Positions 27,755 through 34,099 of a stretch of DNA of 64,000 bases are shown one piece after another. The notes below the pieces were generated by a model. It ran no database searches, had not been told where the DNA came from, and was given only the letters and a program-made list of their open reading frames with translations. Origin of the DNA: a virus; the IMG/VR virus record IMGVR_UViG_3300046703_000247, positions 19,234-83,233 of that record. One strand, given 5' to 3'. The position numbers and the translations under genes were made by a program. How positions within the stretch are numbered: position 1 is the first letter of the stretch; each line of letters begins with the position of its first letter.

Positions 27755-27969
27755 TGGCACTGATCGACGTTTTGGAAGCGAAGGACATCGACCAACTCGG
27801 CCAAGTGCTCCTGGGCGCGCTCGACCGCGGCAAGGAAATCGTTCAGGAACTCCGCGACGAATCCGAAATCGTAATCGAGATCCCCGGCCCCATCCGAATT
27901 CACTTCAAACGTAAGGAGAAATTTCAATGTCCCTTAAAGCCTGGCTCTTTGGACTCCTCTCCGGTGTGA
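27754..27969 (+). CDS. Small acidic helical protein
   Basis: A 71-residue protein coupled to the upstream gene through TGATG. The N-terminus is MALIDVLEAKDIDQLGQVLL, followed by a charged helix and a beta strand IEIPGPIRIHFKRK. It overlaps the holin-like gene by 43 bases. No family is recognised. Confidence 0.5.
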   Translation: MALIDVLEAKDIDQLGQVLLGALDRGKEIVQELRDESEIVIEIPGPIRIHFKRKEKFQCPLKPGSLDSSPV

Positions 27970-28214
27970 TTGCCTCGGCCGCAAACGCTGGATCGGGGCT
28001 GCTCGGAGCGATGGTCCTGGGTCCCGAGTTGCTGCATGATCGAAACTTCTGGAAGGTGATGTGTGCGACTGCGCTATTCGCCGGCCTGAAGACCGCCCTG
28101 GCGTGGCTGAAACAGAGCCCTCTGCCGGCCGTTTTACTCACTACGGAGACGGTCACCACCGTCAAGACCACCAGCACGGACCCGGCGCCAGCCGTGCCAG
28201 ATCCCAAGCAGTAA
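27927..28214 (+). CDS. Holin-like membrane protein
   Basis: A 95-residue protein with TAAGGAG well placed before ATG 27927. Two hydrophobic segments are visible, at about 5-33 (FGLLSGVIASAANAGSGLLG) and 45-60 (MCATALFAGLKTALAWL). A short Thr/Pro-rich hydrophilic tail follows. Size, topology and position between the lysozyme-like and cysteine-peptidase-like genes fit a class II phage holin. Holins of this kind share little sequence, so the family is not named. Confidence 0.6.
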   Translation: MSLKAWLFGLLSGVIASAANAGSGLLGAMVLGPELLHDRNFWKVMCATALFAGLKTALAWLKQSPLPAVLLTTETVTTVKTTSTDPAPAVPDPKQ

Positions 28215-28273
28215 ACGCCCGACGCCCGCGGACTCCGCGCGGCCCAGACCGAATCTTTTGAAAGGCACTTCCT

Positions 28274-28525
28274 ATGTCCATCGCCAATTGCAACTTCACC
28301 CCTCAGAGCTGTAAAGAACTCATCAACGTGCGGATCGCACAGGAAGGCTCATTCGAGCGGCTCGATAGCCTCGAACGCTGGCAGGAAAATCAGAACGGCC
28401 ACATCAGCCGGATTGACAACAAGCTCGATAAATTCTTCTGGTTCTGGTTGAGTTTACTGGCAACCTCGGCCGGCACCCTGCTGGTCCTGATCCTCACCCA
28501 GACTGGTGTGCTTGGCCATCGTTAG
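28274..28525 (+). CDS. XhlA-like lysis-associated membrane protein
   Basis: An 83-residue protein with a soluble helical N-terminal part (ERLDSLERWQENQNGHISRI, then DNKLDKF) and one C-terminal membrane helix (FWFWLSLLATSAGTLLVLIL). This layout is that of haemolysin XhlA-type proteins, which act with holins in some phages. It follows the holin-like gene and precedes a cysteine-peptidase-like gene. Confidence 0.6.
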   Translation: MSIANCNFTPQSCKELINVRIAQEGSFERLDSLERWQENQNGHISRIDNKLDKFFWFWLSLLATSAGTLLVLILTQTGVLGHR

Positions 28526-28533
28526 CCCTCCCA

Positions 28534-28902
28534 ATGGCTCTCCGCCTGGTCCGTCAACCGCCCGGGACTTCGCTGTGTGGCCAGTGCTGTGTGGCCATGG
28601 CAGCCGAAGTGTGCCTCGACAGGGCCATTGCGGTTGTCAATCATCGCGGGCCCGCTGGAACCACCACGCGGGAAGTGATTGCGGCCCTTCGGAAGTTGGG
28701 GTTGAAGTGCGCCGATCGCTGCCGGCCGCTCTCCCGAATCAGACCGAGCTACCCGAGGCGGGCCATCCTCGCACTGCGACAGAACGGGCGAGCGCGCTAC
28801 CACTGGGTGTATTACGAGGATGGAGTCTTCTACGATCCGGAAGATGAATGGCCGCGCTATGACGGGTGGCGAATTACAAGTTACCTAGAAGTCTTCGGTT
28901 GA
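28534..28902 (+). CDS. C39/papain-like cysteine peptidase-like protein
   Basis: A 122-residue protein. A Q8-x6-C15-G motif followed by QCCVAMAAE, then the late YHWVYYEDGVFYDPE motif with His and Asp, fit the Gln-Cys-His-Asp arrangement of C39-like and related papain-fold peptidases. There is no signal peptide. In a lysis region it could cleave peptidoglycan peptides after holin triggering, or process a phage protein. The family call is from motif spacing only. Confidence 0.6.
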   Translation: MALRLVRQPPGTSLCGQCCVAMAAEVCLDRAIAVVNHRGPAGTTTREVIAALRKLGLKCADRCRPLSRIRPSYPRRAILALRQNGRARYHWVYYEDGVFYDPEDEWPRYDGWRITSYLEVFG

Positions 28903-28930
28903 ATCTGCATCATCCTGCCTTTTTGCTGCT

Positions 28931-28989
28931 ACTCCAGGGGAACGAAACCTCACGGTTTCTTTCCCCTCGCCCCCTTTCATCCCTTCGGC
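28931..28989 (-). repeat. Palindromic interspersed element, copy 13
   Basis: Reverse copy in the gap before the first Tat-signal gene; it fills most of that gap. Plus-strand arms are GGGGAACGAAACC and GGTTTCTTTCCCC, and it is followed by CTTTCATCCCTTCGG. Confidence 0.85.
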
Positions 28990-29001
28990 TAGAATCGAAG
29001 C

Positions 29002-29427
29002 ATGAACCGCCGAGGGTTCCTCTTCACAGCCTTGGGAGCACCCGCTGTTGTTGTTGGCGCGACCGCGCCCACCACGCGCTTACAACCTCCCGGCCTGCCT
29101 GTAGATCCTCAGTTTGATTTTGTCGACGGGGCACATTACTGTGCTGGGCTGTACTACGGCCGCCGGGTTGCCTTCGCTTCGCCAAATTATCCCAACCGCC
29201 TCTGGTTTTCCCGTGCCGATCCCCCGCGCCGCTTTCACGACCCCTACGGTATTGGCGACTGGGTCGACGTCGGCGATTCATGGGACCGGATCGTTTCAGT
29301 CTATGTTTGGCACGCGGACCTGATTATTCGCAAGCTCAACAGTGAATGGCAGTTCTGCGGCGACCTAGACTGGGGCATTTTCTATTTTCTGGGTGATCCC
29401 CAACGGAGAGGAGTTCTGAGAGTATGA
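29002..29427 (+). CDS. Tat-signal protein, unknown function
   Basis: A 141-residue protein. The N-terminus MNRRGFLFTALGAPAVVV is a twin-arginine-like export signal. The mature part is beta-rich with many aromatics (FASPNYPNRLWFSRADPPRR; GDWVDVGDSWDRIVSVYVW) and resembles a small SH3-like or OB-like fold. It is coupled by ATGA to another Tat-signal gene. The function is unknown; such pairs are known from phage genomes without an assigned role. Confidence 0.6.
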   Translation: MNRRGFLFTALGAPAVVVGATAPTTRLQPPGLPVDPQFDFVDGAHYCAGLYYGRRVAFASPNYPNRLWFSRADPPRRFHDPYGIGDWVDVGDSWDRIVSVYVWHADLIIRKLNSEWQFCGDLDWGIFYFLGDPQRRGVLRV

Positions 29428-29774
29428 ACCGCCGCGGCTTCCTGGCTATGCTGGCTGGCGCGGTGCTCGACCCCGAGCGCTTGCTCTGGGTGCCGGGGAA
29501 GAAGCTCATCTCTATTCCGGCAGAATCCGCGCCCTGGCCTTGGCGGCACGGACCGTTTCTCGTAACCGCGCACATGGAAGGTTCCAGCGACGTGGCCGCC
29601 ATTATGGAACGCCTACTCAATCACCGTTGGACGATGGACCCCGTGTGGCGACAGCACGCGCAAGACATGATTGACCGCGACATGCAACGGATTCTTCTGG
29701 GCGAGGTGCAGCAGACCATCGGGTTCTTCCGCACTTCCGAGAAACCTACTCCTTCGCTGCAGATGTCGGCCTGA
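29424..29774 (+). CDS. Tat-signal protein with LLWVPGKKLISIP motif
   Basis: A 116-residue protein: MNRRGFLAMLAGAVLDPERL, then LLWVPGKKLISIP. This signal-plus-motif combination recurs in phage proteins I have seen described only as Tat-signal or hypothetical. The helical C-terminal part includes WRQHAQDMIDRDMQRILLG. ATGA overlap shows coupling with the upstream gene. Its last 29 bases overlap the convergent minus-strand gene. Confidence 0.6.
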   Translation: MNRRGFLAMLAGAVLDPERLLWVPGKKLISIPAESAPWPWRHGPFLVTAHMEGSSDVAAIMERLLNHRWTMDPVWRQHAQDMIDRDMQRILLGEVQQTIGFFRTSEKPTPSLQMSA

Positions 29775-30105
29775 CAATAATAGGCGGTGTCACCTGCTGC
29801 ATGACTCGTTCCATCGCCAACTCGTCGTAGGCGCTGAGCCGCTCCTGCAAGTGTTCAAAGGCGTTTTCACAGCAGCGCAGCACGTCCTCACACCAGCGGA
29901 TCTTTTCTCTCTCCATCTCAGCCTTGCTCCAGAAATCCAGTTGACGAGGGACCAGAAACATCCGCTCCTGCGTCAACGCTAGGATTTGCCGCGCCAGTTG
30001 GTGCGCCACTGTTGGAGGGGGCGGCAGACGCATGCGCGGCTGAAGGGATGAAGGGGCTTCCGGGGAAGCAACCGCAGGTGGCGTCCCCGGAGGCTGCGAT
30101 TTCAC
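29746..30105 (-). CDS. Helical protein of unknown function, N-terminus rewritten by an element
   Basis: A 119-residue protein. The GTG start overlaps the upstream stop (GTGA at 30102-30105), which fixes the start. Residues about 3-21 (SQPPGTPPAVASPEAPSSLQ) come from a palindromic element. The rest is helical, with a central REKIRWCEDVLRCCENAFEH. It is the last of three leftward genes. Confidence 0.55.
   Translation of the reverse strand: MKSQPPGTPPAVASPEAPSSLQPRMRLPPPPTVAHQLARQILALTQERMFLVPRQLDFWSKAEMEREKIRWCEDVLRCCENAFEHLQERLSAYDELAMERVMQQVTPPIIVRPTSAAKE
30040..30098 (+). repeat. Palindromic interspersed element, copy 14
   Basis: Forward copy read on its reverse strand by the minus-strand gene 29746-30105, where it supplies the N-terminal residues. 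Leader AAGGGATGAAGGGG, arms GGGGAAGCAACC and GGTGGCGTCCCC; it is very close to copy 10. Confidence 0.9.
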
Positions 30106-30284
30106 TTGGAATCCTTTACCAGACGATCCACCAGCTTGCTGAAGTTCAGATCCCCGTCTACCTGCACGGTACGCTCCTCCCCGCGTTCAAAGTGATCCAG
30201 GTCCAGCTCCTGGACATAGACGAAGTCCGCAATCTGACCATGCAGCCATTCACAGACGATCTTCCGGGCAAGCGCCTCTTTCAT
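30102..30284 (-). CDS. Small acidic protein
   Basis: A 60-residue protein with GAGGAG about 8 bases before ATG 30284. It has a helix, MKEALARKIVCEWLHGQ, then a beta strand with FVYVQELDLDHFERGEE. It is the middle gene of the leftward trio. The function is unknown. Confidence 0.5.
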   Translation of the reverse strand: MKEALARKIVCEWLHGQIADFVYVQELDLDHFERGEERTVQVDGDLNFSKLVDRLVKDSK

Positions 30285-30296
30285 CAGAACAACTCC

Positions 30297-30509
30297 TCAC
30301 TTCTCCCACCTGGCCAGAGCGGCCACCCTGGCAATCTCAGATCGTCGCTTTGCCGACAACTTCTTTGCCCTGGCTCTGCCGCCGGCCGCGCCGCCTTGCC
30401 GCCCAATCTCACTGAGTTGCTCAGGAGATAAGGATGCTGCGCGGGCCTTGCCTCCCTTGGAAGCTCCGAGCTTTCCCAGAGCAACCGCGTGCGGGTTTTT
30501 GTAGACCAT
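30297..30509 (-). CDS. KGG/SPEQ-type small basic protein
   Basis: A 70-residue protein. It contains two units of the small basic repeat found in many plasmid and phage proteins: LGASKGGKARAASLSPEQLS and a second with GGRARAKKLSAKRRSEIA, ending ALARWEK. ATG 30509 is chosen because a -10 box ends exactly 7 bases upstream; ATG 30521 is in frame but overlaps that box. It opens a three-gene leftward unit. It may be a DNA-binding or regulatory protein; related genes open the other two leftward units here. Confidence 0.6.
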   Translation of the reverse strand: MVYKNPHAVALGKLGASKGGKARAASLSPEQLSEIGRQGGAAGGRARAKKLSAKRRSEIARVAALARWEK

Positions 30510-30516
30510 CACGTCA

Positions 30517-30545
30517 AGCATACCGGACCCGCCCAAGACAAGCAA
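30517..30545 (-). promoter_or_regulatory. Predicted sigma70-type promoter, leftward, near-leaderless
   Basis: On the minus strand: -35 TTGCTT (30545-30540), 17-base spacer, -10 TATGCT (30522-30517), then 7 bases to ATG 30509. The -35 is weak (3 of 6) and the -10 moderate (4 of 6). Spacing matches the promoters at 33282 and 51448. Confidence 0.45.
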
Positions 30546-30568
30546 GAGGCTTGGCCCTGTTTTTATGC

Positions 30569-30597
30569 GTGACATACGCGGCTAGATCAGGCATACT
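30569..30597 (+). promoter_or_regulatory. Predicted sigma70-type promoter, rightward
   Basis: GTGACA (30569-30574), 17-base spacer, CATACT (30592-30597). The transcript would begin near 30604 and carry palindromic element copy 15 as its leader before the gene at 30688. It overlaps the leftward promoter region, so the two could compete. Confidence 0.45.
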
Positions 30598-30611
30598 CAA
30601 GCCGTGATACG

Positions 30612-30671
30612 AGGAAGGGAAGAAAAGGTTCAAGGAAAAGAAACCGCAGGTTTCGTGTCCTTGGGCTCCAG
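30612..30671 (+). repeat. Palindromic interspersed element, copy 15
   Basis: Forward copy in the predicted 5' leader of the zinc-ribbon gene. Leader GGAAGGGAAGAAAAGG, arms AAGGAAAAGAAACC and GGTTTCGTGTCCTT, tail GGGCTCCAG. It ends 17 bases before the ATG, and the gene's AAGGAG site follows it directly. Confidence 0.85.
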
Positions 30672-30687
30672 CGAAAAGGAGTTCGCC

Positions 30688-30987
30688 ATGTGGATCAACG
30701 ATAAGAAACTCGAAACCGCCCAGGAACTACTGATGCTGGTCGGCCAGGCACTGGACTTGACCCCGGAAGCGATCGAACGGCTCTCGGAGGTAGACCCCCA
30801 CTATCTGACGGAAGCCCGCACGGAGTTGCACAACGCCCTCGAGCGGTGGAACGACGACCACACCGTGCCGGCCTGCCTCGCCTGCGGCAGCCAGCGGGTG
30901 GACTTCGCGGGCGACGTCGGGATGTTCCGCTGCCAGGATTGCGGCGCCGAAGAGGACCGCACGGGAAAGGTGCGGAAGGCCGCCTGA
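30688..30987 (+). CDS. Small zinc-ribbon protein
   Basis: A 99-residue protein. AAGGAG 7 bases upstream fixes ATG 30688. The N-terminal helical half (MWINDKKLETAQELLMLVGQ) is followed by a CLAC...CQDC zinc ribbon at about 65-90. No enzyme motif is seen; it may bind nucleic acid. It is followed directly by an HNH-type protein. Confidence 0.6.
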   Translation: MWINDKKLETAQELLMLVGQALDLTPEAIERLSEVDPHYLTEARTELHNALERWNDDHTVPACLACGSQRVDFAGDVGMFRCQDCGAEEDRTGKVRKAA

Positions 30988-30989
30988 CT

Positions 30990-31337
30990 GTGCTCCGCCG
31001 CTACACCCGCCTGCGTTGCTACACCCGGCTGCGGCCGGTCCGCCTGAAGCCCCGGCGCGGACGGATCGAAGACCCGGCCTACCTGCGCTGGATCCGGTCG
31101 CAGCCCTGCATGATTCAAAACCGCGAGTGCCGCGGCGCGACCGATCCGCACCACGTCGGCCACTGCGGCCAGGCCCGGTCGAACGACCGGAACGCCGTCC
31201 CGCTCTGTAGGCTGCACCACGACGAAGCGCAAGACATTCATAACCGGCCGTTTGAAGAGCGCTACGGCGTCTCGTTTGCGGCCGCTATCCAGGAGTTGAA
31301 CGACGAGTACGATGCAACCAGGAGGAAGATCGCATGA
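30990..31337 (+). CDS. HNH-type nuclease-like protein (DUF968/Ref-like)
   Basis: A 115-residue protein. A basic Arg-rich N-terminus is followed by RSQPCMIQNRECRG, DPHHVGHCGQARSND and VPLCRLHHDEAQ. The pairing of a DxHH motif with PLCxxHH and zinc-ligand cysteines fits the DUF968/Ref-like branch of HNH folds, which are phage-encoded nucleases acting in recombination or DNA degradation. GTG 30990 begins just after the preceding stop. Coupled by ATGA to the next gene. Confidence 0.65.
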   Translation: MLRRYTRLRCYTRLRPVRLKPRRGRIEDPAYLRWIRSQPCMIQNRECRGATDPHHVGHCGQARSNDRNAVPLCRLHHDEAQDIHNRPFEERYGVSFAAAIQELNDEYDATRRKIA

Positions 31338-31558
31338 GGGACCTCGACATCCGCGTGGAGCGCAACTTCCCGCCGATCCGGGATCGGAGTTGCGACTGGT
31401 CCGCCTGGGTCAACGGCCAGGAGGAGACGACCACCTGCACGGCGGCCACTGCACCTGAAGCCCTGTTTGCCCTCGCCGAACGCATCGAAGAAACCGTTAT
31501 CATTCCTCCCATATCCTTACTACCCTTCGAGTGTTCCCGTACTGACCAGCACTTATAG
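31334..31558 (+). CDS. Small phage protein, unknown function
   Basis: A 74-residue protein coupled by ATGA to the HNH gene. It is a beta-alpha protein: DIRVERNFPPI, WSAWVNGQEETTTC, then an EALFALAERIEE helix. The pattern is that of small HicB-like or dsRBD-like folds, but no hallmark residue is present. Confidence 0.5.
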   Translation: MRDLDIRVERNFPPIRDRSCDWSAWVNGQEETTTCTAATAPEALFALAERIEETVIIPPISLLPFECSRTDQHL

Positions 31559-31611
31559 GCCGTTGTTTTTTCCGGTCCGACCGTTTAGATTTGCCACAGT
31601 GAATCTGACTG

Positions 31612-32142
31612 ATGAACGCAATAGTGGCGGCGGAAGTCGCTGGTGCGGAGCGGCTCATCCGGTTGCCCCATACCTCTGGACGGCGTAACCAAATCACCTA
31701 CCTTCAGTTGCTGGAGCGCGTGACCCCGGACACGGTCTGGGGCGGCTGGCGCTTCGAAGGGCGATTACTGCGGCATGGCGCCACGGTGCCCGCGGATACC
31801 CTCCCAAAGAAAGCACTCCTACTCGAGTGTGTCGGCAACCAGCCCGGCGGATCCGGGCACCGGCGGGCGCCCACGGTCTACATCTTATGGAGATTGCAGG
31901 GCGATGCCTGGCGGGAGGTCGCTCGGGCGGCGAGCGTTGGCCGGGACTGGACGCTCGACCTGGGGCCGATCGCCCGGCGGGAGCTCGAGCCGGCCCGTCC
32001 GGTGCTGGTCGATCCGGAGGGCGCGGCGGGGCGGGTGATGATTGCGCTCGACCGGGAACTCGAGCCGCTCAACGCCGAGGCGCGGTGTCTGGTGGCGCGG
32101 GCGGTGTACGATCGGTTCGCGTCGCGGGTGGTGGCGGGGTAG
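31612..32142 (+). CDS. Phage protein of unknown function
   Basis: A 176-residue protein after a 53-base gap. It is mixed alpha/beta with basic N-terminal sequence (RLIRLPHTSGRRNQITY) and a helical C-terminus (LNAEARCLVARAVYDRFASR). The conserved-looking YILWRLQGDAWREVARA strand-turn may be part of a small beta sheet. No family is recognised. It ends 7 bases from the convergent gene. Confidence 0.5.
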   Translation: MNAIVAAEVAGAERLIRLPHTSGRRNQITYLQLLERVTPDTVWGGWRFEGRLLRHGATVPADTLPKKALLLECVGNQPGGSGHRRAPTVYILWRLQGDAWREVARAASVGRDWTLDLGPIARRELEPARPVLVDPEGAAGRVMIALDRELEPLNAEARCLVARAVYDRFASRVVAG

Positions 32143-32149
32143 TCCCGGT

Positions 32150-32569
32150 TCAGCGCGGGCCGACGGGTGGTGGCTGGGTGACGGGTGCATCTGTCCTAAC
32201 GGTCATCCCAACCAGGCCGAACTTGTGTTTCTTCTTCTTCGAGTCCAGAACAATGAACCAGTCTTTGTCGCGGTAAAACTGGATGACACCGTTTACCGGC
32301 AGAATCACACTCGGTGAAGTAGCCTCGCTCCATTCGAGACGATGCGTTTCGGTTTCGACGACGACGCGGTTGGATGTTCGATAGATGGGAACCCCAACCA
32401 CCGCGGTCCCGATGGGAGCGGCATAGACGCCCGCCTGTGAGGAATTCAGACTCTGGGAGAGCACTTTCGCTTTCTCCCAATTTTGCTTCTTCTCGGCCAG
32501 TGTGGCGGGAACGTATAAAAGAAGAGCGAGCGCGATGCAGGAGGTTGTTCGGAGGGTAGGGCACTTCAT
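32150..32569 (-). CDS. Secreted protein of unknown function (possible moron)
   Basis: A 139-residue protein with a Sec signal peptide (SCIALALLLYVPATLAEKK). The mature domain is beta-rich: VVGVPIYRTSNRVVVET, RLEWSEA, VNGVIQFYRDKDWFIVLDSK and HKFGLVGMTV. The look is that of bacterial periplasmic proteins, not virion proteins. As the last gene of a separate leftward unit it may be expressed from a prophage. This is inference from composition and context. Confidence 0.6.
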   Translation of the reverse strand: MKCPTLRTTSCIALALLLYVPATLAEKKQNWEKAKVLSQSLNSSQAGVYAAPIGTAVVGVPIYRTSNRVVVETETHRLEWSEATSPSVILPVNGVIQFYRDKDWFIVLDSKKKKHKFGLVGMTVRTDAPVTQPPPVGPR

Positions 32570-32581
32570 ATTGGTCCACCT

Positions 32582-32758
32582 CTACGCGGATATTTTCGCC
32601 TTGAGTTCGGCGATGATCTCGCGCATTCGTTTTGGCGCGGCCTCATCGTTGTTGGCGGATGGATTCTCTTCGCCCGTCTCGATGCAACCGAAGTACTCAA
32701 CGTTTTCCAGTAGGGCTTCAGCTTCCTGGAGGAGCAGCAACTGCTTTTCTTGGTGCAT
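32582..32758 (-). CDS. Small helical protein
   Basis: A 58-residue protein, mostly one long charged helix with a NPSANND break and a C-terminal KRMREIIAELKAKI. An in-frame TTG at 32770 is an alternative start. It overlaps the 3' end of the membrane gene by 41 bases. The function is unknown. Confidence 0.45.
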   Translation of the reverse strand: MHQEKQLLLLQEAEALLENVEYFGCIETGEENPSANNDEAAPKRMREIIAELKAKISA

Positions 32759-33101
32759 TATGTTGGCCAACCTCTCTGGACGAACGGTTCTTCTTTCCCC
32801 ACCTCTTCAACGCCTCCATGGAATTTGCGGCCACTACAATCACCAGGACTGCAGCCGCCAATATCCACAGCCACCAGAACGCGAGGGCGACCAGCCAATT
32901 GAGAGCTACAAAAGCGAGAATTAAACACGTGGCGCCAAACACCCCGAAGACAACCTCTTGCTGGTAGGCTTTACCGCGCTGCCGGATCATCCCTTCTACA
33001 ACTAGGCCCGCCCCAATCAGAAACATACCAGCGATGATGCTGAGTACGAGGATCACGGTTGGCTCGTTTCTCCCGTCTTCCGTTTCCTGGTCGTTCCCCA
33101 C
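32718..33101 (-). CDS. Membrane protein, three or four helices
   Basis: A 127-residue protein. The acidic N-terminus is followed by hydrophobic segments TVILVLSIIAGMFLIGAGLV, VFGVFGATCLILAFVA and LWILAAAVLVIVVAA. The C-terminal basic tail has RWGKKNRSSR. The GTG start 33101 lies inside the preceding basic-protein gene, with GAAGAGG just upstream. It may be a superinfection-exclusion or lysogeny-stage membrane protein, judged from position only. Confidence 0.5.
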   Translation of the reverse strand: MGNDQETEDGRNEPTVILVLSIIAGMFLIGAGLVVEGMIRQRGKAYQQEVVFGVFGATCLILAFVALNWLVALAFWWLWILAAAVLVIVVAANSMEALKRWGKKNRSSREVGQHNAPRKAVAAPPGS

Positions 33102-33274
33102 CTCTTCAACGCCCCAGCCTTTCCGGCCTTGCTCGCGATCGCGCTGCGCCGCTCCGGTGTGAGCTTCTCGTTCCGTGCTTGGTTGGCACCTTGAGCAATT
33201 TCACTTCGGCGAGCGGGAGACAGCTTTCGCGCTCGTTCCCGCGCCATCTCCGCTGCCGCCGTCGAAACAGACAT
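33053..33274 (-). CDS. SPARR/TPERR-type small basic protein
   Basis: A 73-residue protein with two copies of a short basic helix unit: ARKLSPARRSEIAQGANQAR and NEKLTPERRSAIASKAG, ending KRWG and a Lys/Arg tail. Same family type as the genes at 30509 and 51440. ATG 33274 lies 7 bases after a TATACT box. It opens the four-gene leftward unit. Confidence 0.6.
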   Translation of the reverse strand: MSVSTAAAEMARERARKLSPARRSEIAQGANQARNEKLTPERRSAIASKAGKAGALKRWGTTRKRKTGETSQP

Positions 33275-33281
33275 CAAGAAG

Positions 33282-33310
33282 AGTATAGTCTCACATCCGC
33301 AAGAAAGTAA
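33282..33310 (-). promoter_or_regulatory. Predicted leftward promoter, near-leaderless
   Basis: Minus strand: -10 TATACT (33287-33282); -35 TTACTT with 17-base spacing, or TTTACT with 18. Seven bases separate the -10 from ATG 33274, so the mRNA would begin at or one base before the start codon. It is back to back with the rightward promoter at 33325. Confidence 0.55.
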
Positions 33311-33324
33311 AGTGAATTCTCCTA

Positions 33325-33353
33325 TTGACTCGCCTACGCAAGAGAGCTATACT
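33325..33353 (+). promoter_or_regulatory. Strong sigma70-type promoter, rightward
   Basis: TTGACT (33325-33330), 17-base spacer, TATACT (33348-33353): five of six matches in each box at ideal spacing. The expected start is near 33360, leaving a leader of about 32 bases with AAGGAG before GTG 33392. It drives the recombination module. Confidence 0.75.
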
Positions 33354-33391
33354 AGGGCTGCAATCGATCTTCCGAAAGGAGAAAACACACT

Positions 33392-34099
33392 GTGGCAACA
33401 ACGGAAGGAGCAAGCACCCAAGCGGGGGGATACCTTCGCTTCCAAACCAACATCCCCGAAGAGGTGGCCCTGCGCTACGCCGAGGGGAAACAGGTCAAAT
33501 CGCAGAACAAGGCCCCCGACGGGACACCCTGGCCCGACCAGTTGATGTTCTCGTTGGTAGACGGCCGCGTGATGTACGTTCCCCTGCACGTGGGGGAGAT
33601 CATCCGCGAATTGGGCATCGGCCCCGGAGAGCGGATCAGCATCGGGAAGTTCGAAGTCAAACAGGGGAACCGGCGCGGAACCCAAATCCAAATAAAGCGG
33701 GTGGACCCGCCCGCTGAGAAGCCGGCGGCGCCGGCTGCCCCCCAGGCGGCGAAGCTAGAAGGGGCAGCGGCACGGCCAGGAACTCCAGTGCGAACCGGAA
33801 CTCCAACCCAGTCTACCGCGAACGGTAATGGGAACGGAACGGCTCCGGTGAACGGCAAACCGCCGGTGAACGGCAACGGAAACGCAGCCGCAATCCCCAC
33901 TAAGGTGCAGTTCGGCGACGCCATGCAGGAGTTCCTGGTGCTGGCCGGCCGCGCCACCAAGGGAGCGGAAGTCACGCTCGGCGCCGAGGGCGGCAGCGTC
34001 CGGTTCGACAGCCGGGACATCGCCGCAACCGCAACCACCATGTTCATCGAGGCGGCCCGCAACGGCTGGCTGACCTGGAGACCGGGGGGTGTGCGATGA
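33392..34099 (+). CDS. Possible OB-fold / ssDNA-binding-like protein
   Basis: A 235-residue protein. The N-terminal domain (about 14-105) is beta-rich: LRFQTNIPEEVALRY, DQLMFSLVDGRVMYVPLHV, ISIGKFEVKQ and TQIQIKRV. Then come a Pro/Ala/Gly/Asn-rich linker (TANGNGNGTAPVNGKPPVNG) and a small C-terminal helical domain. The shape, a beta-barrel plus flexible linker, next to a Cas4-like nuclease suggests a single-strand-binding or recombination accessory protein. No conserved residue proves this. GTG start, with AAGGAG 11 bases upstream. Confidence 0.5.
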   Translation: MATTEGASTQAGGYLRFQTNIPEEVALRYAEGKQVKSQNKAPDGTPWPDQLMFSLVDGRVMYVPLHVGEIIRELGIGPGERISIGKFEVKQGNRRGTQIQIKRVDPPAEKPAAPAAPQAAKLEGAAARPGTPVRTGTPTQSTANGNGNGTAPVNGKPPVNGNGNAAAIPTKVQFGDAMQEFLVLAGRATKGAEVTLGAEGGSVRFDSRDIAATATTMFIEAARNGWLTWRPGGVR

